Source: Eutreptiella sp. 'Long Island Sound 2002' (taxonomy: Eukaryota; Euglenozoa; Euglenophyceae; Eutreptiales; Eutreptiaceae). From it: a stretch of 64,000 bases of DNA. Each line of letters opens with the position of its first letter. Positions within the stretch are counted from its first letter, which is position 1. Positions 19,038 through 28,634 of the stretch are shown here, piece after piece. The stretch is taken from assembly GCA_964036045.1 (NCBI GenBank), contig OZ038380.1, forward strand, positions 65,828,591 to 65,892,590, written 5' to 3'. A program made the translations under genes and the position numbers. The notes below the pieces were generated by a model. It searched no databases and was not told the DNA's origin. It saw only the letters and a list, made by a program, of their open reading frames with translations.

Positions 19038-21959
19038 TGAAGCGGTACCCAGAACCCCATGGCTAGGGTAGGGCATACAACCGGTCTCCGGTCCACTAAC
19101 CCCATGTACGGTAGGGAAGACGCCCGTTGACTCCCGGTGCAAGCCCGGCGGGAGCGTGTTCCGTGCGGTAAAGCCCCGCATCGGCAACCGATGCGCCGCC
19201 AGCGGAGATTTATATATCAAAATATCAGGAATCAACAGGGTTTTATTTTCATATTGTTTCCGTCAATTTTTACGCTTCCGTTCTGATATTCACTGTTTTG
19301 ACAGTTGGCGGTTAGTTCGCGACTTTAGCGTAACCGCCAGTTTAACTGTTATCTACAGATATTTTAGCGCAAAACGTGACGAAGACTCTAAAGTCTTCAG
19401 GAATTGCATTGATGCATCCGCAATTTTCACATTTTACACTCGCAACCTTAATCCGAATTTTTCAGGATGTCGAAATCGGATTTCCGACTTCGACATCCCC
19501 GCACTTGATTTGACTTCTTTCCAGTGGACCTACGTGCTTCCCTATGCACGAATCAAATTTCCTTTTGTCTTACCCTCCATTTGTCTTAGAGATATGGGCA
19601 AAACAAAGTTTATTTGTGAGGCCACTTGTGAGGGTCATATCTCGTGCCGCTTCCGAGGAATGACAATAGGGAAACGTGGGATGTATTCACAATACTCCCG
19701 ACGTAATTTAGGAAGCTTTATATGCCTTGCGTCTCCACACGTGCGCGCTAGCGTAATGCATCATGGTCAAGAGGGTAGAGTTTGCGTTATAACTCTTTGG
19801 CCATGATATTGCGTGCGTTAAGATAACTTTCGAGTGTAGCGCGCGAGTGTTGGTGTTGCATAGGAACTTTCCTTGAGTTCCTCTGAGCGATTGACACAAA
19901 GTTATGCCCTTGGAGGGGCATGACATATCGTGGGGGGAGCTACCTTTTTAGGCAATATGTGGTATGTGCCATGTGTTGTATTGCGTGCCCATTTGGCGGG
20001 TTTGGCTAAGAGCGATACACCCACCAATGGACCTCATATTGCACGAGGCCCTTCCTTATACTCCCCACGATCAATTGCAAGCCTAACCTTCGTGGAGGAA
20101 AGCTGGTGTGGCGATCCCAAAGCGATGCGTTGGGAGCAAGGTGTGTGTTTTGCAATTTTCCATACTTTCATGTGCCCACTTGGGAAGTAGTGCTCGTGAC
20201 CTTTCAAAGCGCCCCAAGTGGAGCAAATATGTGGAATCGGGGGTCATTGGTGTCAAGTCATTGTGTTTAGAAGGATTGGTCGATTACTCAATCCAAGCCG
20301 AAGATATTATAATATATTTGTGCGCCTTTCAAGGCCCTTTTGGGTGTTCTTTCGCCAATGTTGTTGTTTTTTGCCCGTCATGATGTCAAGTGGCGACCGT
20401 GTATCTCAACGTTGCGCTCAATTGACATCATGACTCAAGTATGTTATGAGGGTACATACTTTGGTGCCCAACATATCTTGAACCCGGCGAATAACTCCTC
20501 TTGGGCTTGGCATATCGTGGCTGCCATGTTGGCAATTTGGGACTATCGCAAATCATGGGCTCACTTGGCGACCCTGCCATTCCCAATACCGGAGGAGTTG
20601 AGCGACGCCCAAAAGATATGTTGGACACATATGACTTGATACCAATCCTATGGCACACTCCGGTCCAAGCCGGGCATGTGCCTCATTTGCCCCAACCATG
20701 AGTGTGCGCATTTTCGGCCATTTTGAGCAATTTTCCACATTTTCTGCCCGCCGTGCACTATGTTCAGCCCACCCGTGCACGCCGGACGCATGGACCAATG
20801 GACCATATATGACATGGGTGTTATGCATATTGGTCCCCATGGTTCACACACCACGTGGGCGAAGCGGAGCAACCTTCGTTAAGGTGCTAGCCCAAAGTGA
20901 GTGTGGGCAATTTTGCCATTTTGGCATTTGTGGACCCAATTGGGATTGTCACCGGGCCAAGTGGCATGAAGATCTTAGAGAGCCAAGGGCATGGGAGCCT
21001 CAGTTGAGCTCCTGGTGGATTGCGTATGGGATGGCGGATCTGATCTCCAAGCCGGCGTGGAGATATACTATTGGGGGCACCCCTGAATTTTGGCTCATTT
21101 TGAGTAGCCAAAATGACCCCATTTTGGGACCCCAATTTCACCCCTCCGTGTGGTCAATTGGCGGCCCCATCTCTCTATGCCCACAGAAAGCCCGGATCTG
21201 ATTCCAAGTTGTACACTCAGATATGAGCCCTAGGTCCTGCCTCCTATCCTGTGAGCCATTGGCCTTGCCCTGGCCGGGCGAGCCACGCGTGAGAATGGTG
21301 CCAATTTTGGCCCATTTTGGCATCATGACCCCACTTGAAGAACCCCCGGTGCCCTGATGCTGGGGCCTCAGAGGGAACCAGGTTGGGTTAAGGTTTCAAA
21401 GAGTTTCTATTCGAAGGGCATAGGGTCAGTTGCCTCGTCCCTACCTCTGGCGTGTCCGGACGAGGGGGCAATTTTGGAGATTTTTGAGCTAATATCAGTT
21501 ACGGCTGAAACAGCCCATTTTCAGCCACCAACTCCTGGGGGATATCGGCGGGGCCATATCTCTGGCTCAGAGGCGAGTTGGGACCTGCCGTTAGGGAGCA
21601 TAGGGAGGCACTGTCGGTTGGCCTAGGAGCCGCTTGGTTCCTAGGAACTCCCCTGTGACTCGGCGGAACACCTCCCCCATTGGCAGGGTTTAAGGGTCCG
21701 GACTGAGCAGGGCATGGGTTGTGTTTGAGCGCCCGCCCTCACCAGCCACTGAGAGGGTCGGACCTGGGATTGGGATACGAGTTGGGACTGAGTGTCTATT
21801 GTCCTGTGATGCCCTTACCCCAGTCCAGTCTTAACCCCATGTGTACATATCCTGATTTGTTGCTGTACATACTTTTGTTCCCTTGTTTCAGAGTGGCAAG
21901 GATCCTGAAACGTTTTGTCACATGACACGAGCGTAATGATGCCCTTGTGAGCGTAGTGC
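19038..21959 (+). repeat. 3' LTR of element 1
   Basis: It begins TGAAGCGGTACCC after the polypurine tract and matches 5460-7990. It is longer by about 390 bp (20239-20632) that the 5' copy lacks. The last shared bases are 'gcccttgtgagcgtagtgc'. Its end does not show the expected CTTCA complement of TGAAG. Confidence 0.85.
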
Positions 21960-22028
21960 TTTGCCTGCCTGCTCACCTGTGTGTGTCCACTGCAGCGTCC
22001 CGTGGCCAGGCCCCCCACATGAACGCGT
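21960..22028. other. 69-bp filler between 3' LTR and transposase relic
   Basis: The sequence from 'tttgcctgcctgctc' to 'catgaacgcg' is absent from the 5' LTR and from the intact relic at 43.0 kb. It is either a divergent true LTR end or sequence added at insertion. No clean target-site duplication is seen here. Confidence 0.45.
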
Positions 22029-22880
22029 CAATGCGCTCCTGAGGTGCAATGATCAAAGAGCAATGTACTACACGAATCAAAAGTACATTCATTTGGCTTT
22101 GGGCTTTTGCGTACTAGCCTAAATACCTTGGACACCATTGGATTGAACCGGCAAACATAAACTTCCGCTACCACTCGTTGTGCATGTTGCCCCGGCTGTC
22201 TTCGACCATTGCCCCGGCCACCACCACGCTGAGCTTGACCTCTACCCTCACCAACTCGACCTCCGTGTCTACCTCGTCCGGCTTTGCGCACACCGGGCAC
22301 CGGTCATGGCCTCGGCAGCCCAGTGACTTTGTTGGGACATGTCGGACAATGAAGGTCACCAAGGCGCATATCGGGGCGAGGCCCATCCCTCACCCACGGA
22401 AGAGCAGCATCCATATCTCTCGTAATGTCTGCGTCGTAGGCCTAAAATAGACAAAAATAGGCATTTTGATGCAAAGGTGGATGGCCCCCACCTTTAAACG
22501 CGACAATTCCCACTCCTGAGGTGTCCCATACTTTAGGAGGATACCAGCACGAACAAGCGATGACTTCACGGCCCGGATTGAATAAAACCTTAAAAATAAT
22601 GGCATGACCTTTCTTTTCTCCCTTATTGAACCAAAGAAGCCGCCGCAGAACCCGATCTTGCAGCTTGGCGATGAACACATGAGTTGAGTCCACTATTGCA
22701 GAGATATTTCGCATCAATCGGTGTTCGCCGTCTGCATATTACCAGCGCCACGCAAATGGCGCAGCAAACAAATTGTTTGTGTCCAAGCGGTCAAACATGG
22801 CCTGGATGGCAGAGGCAGGTAGGTAGGTGCACGCGGTCGTGGAGAGGCGCCCCATGGTTCCTGCTGGCGTCACCGCTGTG
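22029..22880 (-). pseudogene. Harbinger-like transposase relic, N-terminal half
   Basis: The minus strand encodes ISAIVDSTHVFIAKLQDRV, the first-Asp region of a Harbinger-type DDE transposase, then LLWFNKGEKKGHAIIF. Sequence runs parallel to 43019-43760, diverging beyond about 22800. Frames change several times. Together with 5064-5459 it forms one relic split by element 1. The position just before the DDE glutamate segment (ENTFSNIKKF) marks the insertion point. Confidence 0.6.
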
Positions 22881-23289
22881 ACGGACAGGAAGAGGCTCCG
22901 CACTTGAAGAGGGGAGGCAACTTACATCCCGCTAGACCTGACTGTTGCCCCGCAACAAAGCGGCCCCGGGCAACACCGGGAGGGCTGATCGCCGCCAGCG
23001 TGACGTGCTTGTCTCGCCGGGAGGGTGTGCCCCCGTGCAAATGTCTGCTCCTTGGGCAGAACCCTAGAGGTTCACCGGACTTCCTGGCGTATCCTGTTCC
23101 CAAGGCATGCATGCATGTTTTTGGTACCGGGGTTCCAAGGCGCTTGGGTGTCGCATGCTCCGCCTCGGGTCCCAAAGCAGCGCAGGCCATAGGATGCAGC
23201 CTTACCCCCGCTCTCCGGATCTCGTTTGGCCGCGTCACCTGCATGGCACGGGCTGCCTCAGTGCCCGGGCTACCGACACTGGGTTTCCT
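22881..23289. other. No recognisable feature
   Basis: Sequence between the transposase relic and the A-poor repeat. One minus-strand frame crosses it, but its continuation into the low-complexity repeat makes it unconvincing. Confidence 0.3.
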
Positions 23290-25640
23290 ACTGTTGTGTG
23301 GTGTTTGTGCTTGGGTCCGGGTTGTGCTTGGGTTTGGGTTTCGGTAACCCCGCCAGCTTTGGCTGAGGTCTTGGGTTGGTGTGTTTGGGTACAGTTTGTG
23401 GTTTGGCCCCTCTTTTCCCCGCTGGGGTTTGCGGTGTTTGCGGTTGGGCTTGGGTTTCGGCCTGCACCCCACCTGTCTTGGTTAGGGTTTTGGGACGTGC
23501 ATGGCTGTGTGCGCGCTCCGCCTGCTCCAAGCCGTTCCCGGTTCTGGTGTGCGGTGTGGGCGTGCGTGCTGGGGTCCGGGTCTTGGCTGCGCCCCGCCTC
23601 TCCTTGGGGAGGTGTTGGGGGGTGTGTGTGCTTGTCTGCCCGTCCTGTGTGTTCTCCTGCACCTCCTGGTTGGGGTTGCGGTGCGGGGGTGTGTGGTTGG
23701 GCCCCGGTTGCTGCCGCGCCCCGCCACTCCTAGCTGGGGTGTTGGGGCATGTGTGTGTTTGTGTGCGCGCTTTGCTTGTAGGCCCCCTTTCCTGGCTGAG
23801 GTGTGCTGTGTGGGCGTGTGTTCTGGGCTCGGGTTTCGGCTGTACCCCGCCCCTCTCGGTTGGGTTGTAGGGGTGTGTGTGCGGTCGTGCGTGTGCCCTG
23901 CTTGCCCCCGCCCTTCCTGGGGGGCCGCCTGTGGCGCGGAAGTGTGCGGGTGTTGCCGTTGGTGGGGTTTGCCCCCCCCTCTCCCCTTTGATTTTTTTGG
24001 GGTGGGGGCTTTGGGGTGTTGGTCGCTGGTTGTCCCGGTCTTGGATCTCATGGTCTCTGTCCCCCCATCGCTTTCCTTCCGGGCTGCGTTGTTTTTTTTT
24101 TCTGTCCGAGCGTGGTGCGTGTCCGCGTGTTTTGGGTTTCCCTTCTCCTGCCGGGCCGCTGCCCCTGGCTTGGTGTTGCCGGTTTTGGCTGGGAGGTCCC
24201 TTGCTGCCCCTTTGGGGGGTCCTGTCTTCCGTGCGGTTTGGCTGGGGGGTTTGGCCGACTCTTGTGGTGTTGGTGGGCGGTTTGGTTGCTGTGGGCCGTT
24301 CTCCTGCCCCCCCCCCTTTTTTTTTCGGGGGGGGGTCTGCCTGTTCCTCCCTCTGCCTTCCCTGGGCTGGCGCACACACTGGTCGGCATTCAGTGTGGCT
24401 TTTCCGGTTTGCTGTTGGTGGTTGCGTTTTGCCAAGCCGTGCCCCGGCCGCATGGGTCGGCTGGGTTATGTACACGTTGGGCTCGGCGCCCCTTCCTGCC
24501 GGGTTAGATTCTGGCTCTGCCGGCTGGGCGGTTGCGCCAGGCGGCTTCGTGTGCTCTGGGTTAGCCGTGTCCTTTCGCCTCCGCGGTGCCGGTTTTAATT
24601 TTCTGGCGGCGGCTTGTGTGGGTCGACCGCCACCGTTGTTGCCGGGCGTGCGGTGGCCCCTTGCCGGTGGGTGGCGGGCTGGTGTTCCTCCTTCCGGGGT
24701 GTGCGGTGGCTTGATTTGGTTAGACCCTCGGTTAGCGTCCCTTGCTTTGGTGTTGTGGTGTGCTGTGGTGCACCGTGCTGCTTCGTGCCGTGTTTTGCCG
24801 TGCTGCGTCGTGTTGGTCCGCGCTGTGTTGCGGTGCGCGCTGCTGGGCCGCGCCGTGTTGCGCCGTGCCGCGCCGTGGTGTGCCGCTCTGTGCCGCGTCA
24901 CGTCGCGTTGTGCTGTGGCGTGTTGTGCTTTGGGGTGACTTGTCGTGTTGCGTTGCACTGTGGTGCGCTGCGGTGCGGTGTGCCGTGCTGCCTCGTGTTG
25001 TGCCGTGGTGGGTCGGTGGAGGTTAGTCTGGCCCGTGTCCTGGTGCGGAGTGCGGGTCGGAGTGTGGCTGGTTTGTGGTTGGGGGGTGCGGTCAGGTTTG
25101 GCTGGCTCGCTGGGTCCGTGCTGTGGGGGTCTGGGTGTGCCGCTCGGGCTGGTGGGTCGGGTAGGTGTCTGTGGGGTTGCCCTCCGTGGGGGCCTGTGCC
25201 GTGGCCCCGTGTCCTCTAGGGGCCCTTGTCCGTAGCCCTGGGTGCTGTGGCCGTGCCTTCCTCCTCTTCCGGTGCTTGTGAGGTGGCCCTTGTGGCGGCC
25301 AGGGTCGTCGCCTGGCGGTGAGGGCGTGGTGGTGGGCTGCGCAGCAGTGTTCCCAGCAGCTTCCTCTGTGGGTGTAGCCCGTTCTCCCCGTGTAGGTGTG
25401 CCCTCCATCCCCTGTGTGGTTTCCGGCGGCTGGTGGGCGTGTGCCGGTGTGATCCGTACGGCGTCAGATTTGTGCTTCGGCGGCGTGTGATGGGGGTGGG
25501 GCGGCGCTGGTCCCTGCGTCGTGGTATGCCCTTCTTGCGTGTGGGTCCTGGTGCCCGCCGTGGAGTCCTCTTTCTCTGCGCCTCGGTCCCTGTTCCTTCC
25601 CCTTCCTGGCCCTTGGGTGGTTTCCTGCTCCCACATTGTG
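23290..25640 (+). repeat. A-poor G/T-rich tandem repeat, second kind
   Basis: The plus strand is G/T/C with very little A. From about 23290 to 23950 a unit of roughly 115-120 bp recurs, with 'gctgcrccccgcc', 'ctggggtgttggggtgtgtgtg' and 'tgcggtgtgggcgtg'-like words. Around 24740-25010 it passes into 'gtgccgtgctg' words like those in copies A and B of the other A-poor family. A 782-codon minus frame spans nearly all of it, but every frame is open here, so it is best read as composition and not a gene. Confidence 0.65.
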
Positions 25641-26688
25641 TTCCTCCCGGTGCCCTGTCCCTATGGCCGCCTGCCTGTCACTTTGGGCCCTTCCGTGCCC
25701 CCTTGCCGGAGTGTCCCTCTCTGTCCCTTGCCCTCCTCTTGCCCGTGCCCTTTGCCTTCCCGGTGTGCGGGAGCGCCGATGGTCCAGGCCTGGGGGTGGG
25801 TGGCCTGGAGCCATTGGCGGAGGGTTTTGGGGGGTGTAGGGGGGGCGGAGGCCCTGGACCGCGTCCCGGAGGTGGGCCTCCCATGCCGCCTGAGGCATGA
25901 TGGCCTCCGGGGCGGCCTCGTTGAAGTTGGCGTGGGTGCGGGTGCGGATGTCCTCGAAGGTGTGCACCATGTGCACCCCTTCTCGCCTTCCCGCTCCCCC
26001 GGCCCACTTCACCAAGCAGCAGAGCTCCTGCAAGGCGGAGGCAGACCACCAGGCGAGGTGGGCGGGGGCCTGGGGGGGGGAGAGTTCGAGCTCGAGGTCC
26101 TGGAGTGGGGGGAGGAGGATGTGGACATCCGCCGGTGGCGGGCCTGGTGGCGCCTGGGGGAGCGGGAGCGGCGGTGGCCGGGGCTGGGGGTGGAGGACGG
26201 GTACGGGCGACGGGGGGAACGGGAAGCCCGGTCGGGCCCATGTGGGGGGGGGCTGGAGGACATGGGACGGCGGTGGTGTGCTTGGCGGCGCCTGGGGGAG
26301 CGAGAGCGGCTGGAGCGGGGCCCCGGTTGGTCGTGGTGGCGCCTTGGGGAACGGGAGCGGCGCAAGTGGGTGGTTGAGGCGTGGTGGCGGTGTGGGGAGC
26401 GTGAGCGCCGGGGGTGGGTGTGCCGTGCGGAGGGGAGCGGGAGCGCCGCCGTTTGCGGGACCGGGCCTCGTCGCTCGAGTCGGGCCAGTCAGGAAGTGTT
26501 GGCGGGTCCTTGGGGGCCTCGCGCGGCGCCGCCTGGTACTGAGGGGCGGCAGGAAAGTCCCCCGCCCTCCATTGATCCGCCACGTAGGGGTGCGGCGGCG
26601 GCAGCGGCTGGTGGTACGGGTCGAGTGACTGTCCCTGGTGGGGTTGGGCCCGGGAGGCCCTTCGGCGTGGACGTGGTGGCCGGGGGGA
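25400..26688 (-). pseudogene. SR-repeat-rich protein remnant next to the LINE
   Basis: Minus-strand frames encode proline-rich sequence, then SSDEARSRKRRRSRSPPHG, and after a frame change several RRSRSPRRH/RSRSPRRRQ blocks (about 26365-26100), typical of SR domains that bind RNA-processing factors. Later HTFEDIRTRTHANFNEAA and AWEAHLRDAVQGL look like ordered protein (about 25990-25850). Frame changes every few hundred bases show decay. It joins in frame to 28635 if the 26689-28634 insertion is removed, so the SR part and the Pro-rich part were one protein. Function unknown. Confidence 0.5.
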
Positions 26689-26738
26689 CACCTATGGTTT
26701 TACGGGGAGTAGTTCGGCCATAACTGAAATACCGCACA
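26689..26738 (+). repeat. Left terminal inverted repeat
   Basis: From CACCTATGGTTTTACGGGG to about 'accgcac'. It pairs with 28584-28634 with mismatches, best over CACCT, TTTTA, GGG and GGCCA-AACT. Confidence 0.5.
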
Positions 26739-26907
26739 ATTGGTCGCCAGATCGTCGATCGACGAAATCGTCGCACCAAATCAACAGGACATTTCCATTT
26801 GCAGCCGCAATGTCAACACCTGTGCCCGAAACGTTCCATTCCGCCTGAATTAACATTCCATTTGATAATCCTGGTTCCTTGTAACGTTACAGTTGTTCTG
26901 TCAGAAA

Positions 26908-26936
26908 AACCAATCAAACGTCGCACCAATTGGTCT
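26908..26936 (-). repeat. Left subterminal motif copy (inverted)
   Basis: The plus-strand sequence 'accaatcaaacgtcgcaccaatt' is the reverse complement of the right-end motif at 28082-28114, except for a 5-bp gap. A looser copy, 'cgtcgcaccaaatc', lies at 26770-26783. Confidence 0.6.
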
Positions 26937-26987
26937 ACTGATTGATTTGCGCCTGTTTCTGCTTTTTTTGCTTACCTGTGCCAAAGG

Positions 26988-27872
26988 ATGTTCTCTGACG
27001 ACAGTACAGACAACAGTATATCCTCTTCTTCGTCATCATCAGAAAAGGTCAAGGTCGACGTTTGAGCTGAGCAAGAATCAGAGCTTGAAGACGCCAAGGA
27101 AGAAGCAGGAGATGAAGAACAGGAAGAGGAGGAACAGGAAGAAGAAGACGAGGAAGACGAGGACCCCGACCTTTCGCCTACACAAGTGACCTTGGACAGC
27201 AGCGAAATCTTCAACACCTTCGCATGTGTGTTACATCGTCAGCCGATGTTCAAATGGACAGATGTCTCAGGTGCAGTGTCAGAGCTCTCCTGCATCCCAC
27301 AGACCTTGACTGATGCAATTGCAAAATTCGATGGGGAATATCCGGTGAGGTCTCAGAGCAAGTGCACTGCTCTGCGGGTCGGTCCAGGCACCACCGAGGA
27401 GACGTTTGAAGTGGTGATTGAAGACGCGGTGCTGGAGTATACCACCGTGGTCGTAGTTGGTTCGTGCAAGATGCTGGAAGTATGTCCCAAAGGTGTGTTG
27501 AATCGTCAAGACGTTTGGTTCAACGATTGGTTCGACGATCGTCCAGCCATTTGCTTCAACGTTTTGCTGCTGTATCCTTCAGTGTCCTCGGCGACGCGAA
27601 CAGTGCTGCACACGCACAAAGCATGGCACCTCGCAACAACAATGGTATTCAAGGTCCGTCCGCACCGCAAGCAGCGTCTGTATCTGGTTTTGATACATCC
27701 ACCCGGTTGTGTGAAAGTTGAGACGGAGAATGATGAGAAGGAGAAGGAAAAGGAGAATGGTGAACTGTCTGCTCGGTTGGACGCACTGGAAGCACGTGTG
27801 CGCTGTCTTGAGGACAATTCGGCTGCAATGTTGCCACCGGCAAAGAGGAAGAAGAGCAGTTCTTCAGACTAA
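26988..27872 (+). pseudogene. Acidic, coiled-coil orphan protein with one in-frame TGA
   Basis: I do not recognise the family. An ATG at 26988 opens a frame of 294 codons ending TAA 27870-27872, broken only by TGA at codon 26 (27063-27065). Without it the order is: Ser-rich start (SISSSSSSSEK), a strongly acidic tract (EEEEQEEEDEEDEDPD, about residues 42-62), a globular part of roughly 150 residues including DVWFNDWFDDRP, then a charged heptad region (NGELSARLDALEARVRCLEDN) and a basic PPAKRKK tail resembling a nuclear localisation signal. That layout suits a dimeric nuclear DNA-binding or regulatory protein. The next in-frame ATG is 27246, past the acidic tract; a GTG at 27186 is not a credible start. 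It is the only gene in its element. Confidence 0.55.
27510..27541 (+). repeat. Motif copy inside the orphan gene
   Basis: GACGTTTGGTTCAACGATTG followed by GTTCGACGATCG lies within the codons for DVWFNDWFDDR. It matches the right-end motif at 28092-28115 with two substitutions. Confidence 0.6.
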
Positions 27873-28029
27873 GAGGAAGGTTAAGAATGGTGCCTCTATT
27901 TGATTTCAGTTTCAGATTTTGTTGCACATCCAGAAATTCTCTGCAAATTGTTATGTGAACAACTAATGGTTGCCTTGTGTGTCTGTGCCACATGTATGAG
28001 AGATCTGTGAGGTATGTGTAACACAGTCT

Positions 28030-28490
28030 TACAATCTGAACCAAAGGAACCAGAAACTAGACGTCGAACCAATCGTCGCGCCGATTGGTGCGACGTTTGA
28101 TTCGACGATTGGTTCCACATTTTTTCACTCTGCAAACGGGCTCGACGCATGCAGAAAATAAAGTTCTATTATTCTTTGGAAGAAAGGTCTGAGACACAGA
28201 GTGGATGTTGTACACAGTCCAATAATATGAACAAAAGCAACCGGAAACTAAACGTCGAACCAATCGTCGCGCCGACTGGAGCGAGGTTTGGTTCGACGAT
28301 CCCTGGCATACTTTTTCACTGTGAAAACTGCCTGGAAGCATGCAGAAACGCACTATCTAGTATTGTTTGGCAGAAACATCTGAGACGCACAGTGGATGTC
28401 GGAAAGATGATTCAAATATGCACAAAAGCAACCGGAAAGGTTGAACCAACCGTTGCACATTCCAAAGGTTTCACAGCCTACTACCTACAA
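28030..28490 (+). repeat. 191-bp tandem repeats with palindromic motif (2.4 units)
   Basis: Units start near 28030, 28221 and 28412 (anchor 'ccggaaac' at 28050, 28241 and 28432). Each of the first two carries an imperfect palindrome, arms CGTCGAACCAATCG and CGATTGGTGCGACG in unit 1 (28062-28095), followed by GTTTGRTTCGACGAT. They also share 'gcatgcagaaa' and 'tctgagacrcacagtggatgt'. The third unit is truncated and its palindrome degenerate. Confidence 0.75.
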
Positions 28491-28583
28491 TAACAGTGCA
28501 GGAGAAGAACAAACACACAGAAAATTGGTACAGCTGACAAAGAGGTTGATAAAACTCTGAGAGCTAAATCAATGGAACCTGTC

Positions 28584-28634
28584 GGCGGGACATTCATAGT
28601 TTTGGCCACTTTTTGCCCGCTAAAATCAAAGGTG
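28584..28634 (-). repeat. Right terminal inverted repeat
   Basis: Reverse complement of the left terminus in its key words: CACCT, TTTTA, GGG, GGCCA, AACT. Read on the minus strand it starts CACCTTTGATTTTAGCGGG. Confidence 0.5.

Larger units (their letters stand above)
5460..21959 (+). mobile_element. Ty3/gypsy chromovirus-type LTR retrotransposon (element 1)
   Basis: Two long direct repeats (5460-7990 and 19038-21959) flank a plus-strand internal region. The order is gag-like frames, aspartic protease, a DAF/PPY-like module, reverse transcriptase, RNase H, a D,D35E integrase and a chromodomain remnant. A purine-rich tract directly precedes the downstream repeat. The protein order (integrase after RNase H, then a chromodomain) is that of Ty3/gypsy chromoviruses. 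It sits inside a Harbinger-like transposase relic. The RT catalytic motif is altered, the gag leader has stops and the chromodomain is frameshifted, so this copy is probably dead. At about 16.5 kb it is large for the family, mostly because of its long LTRs. Confidence 0.88.
26689..28634 (+). mobile_element. Inverted-repeat DNA element with an orphan protein gene
   Basis: About 1.95 kb inserted in the Pro/SR-rich frame. Imperfect terminal inverted repeats of about 50 bp begin CACCTATGGTTTTA on the left and CACCTTTGATTTTA on the right (reverse complement), sharing an internal GGCCAWAACT. Leaving out 26689-28634 joins two minus-strand coding pieces in frame. Inside are one protein gene and several copies of a short motif, GACGTTTG-R-TTC-R-ACGATTGGTTC, inverted near the left end, once within the gene and repeated near the right end. 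I saw no transposase. The CAC- termini and subterminal motifs recall CACTA/En-Spm elements, but this is an analogy; no clear target duplication is visible. Confidence 0.55.

Noticed and set aside
23288-25636. 782-codon minus-strand frame
   Set aside because: Same compositional cause; Thr/Pro/His/Arg-rich with tandem repeats, overlapping equally open frames on the other strand.
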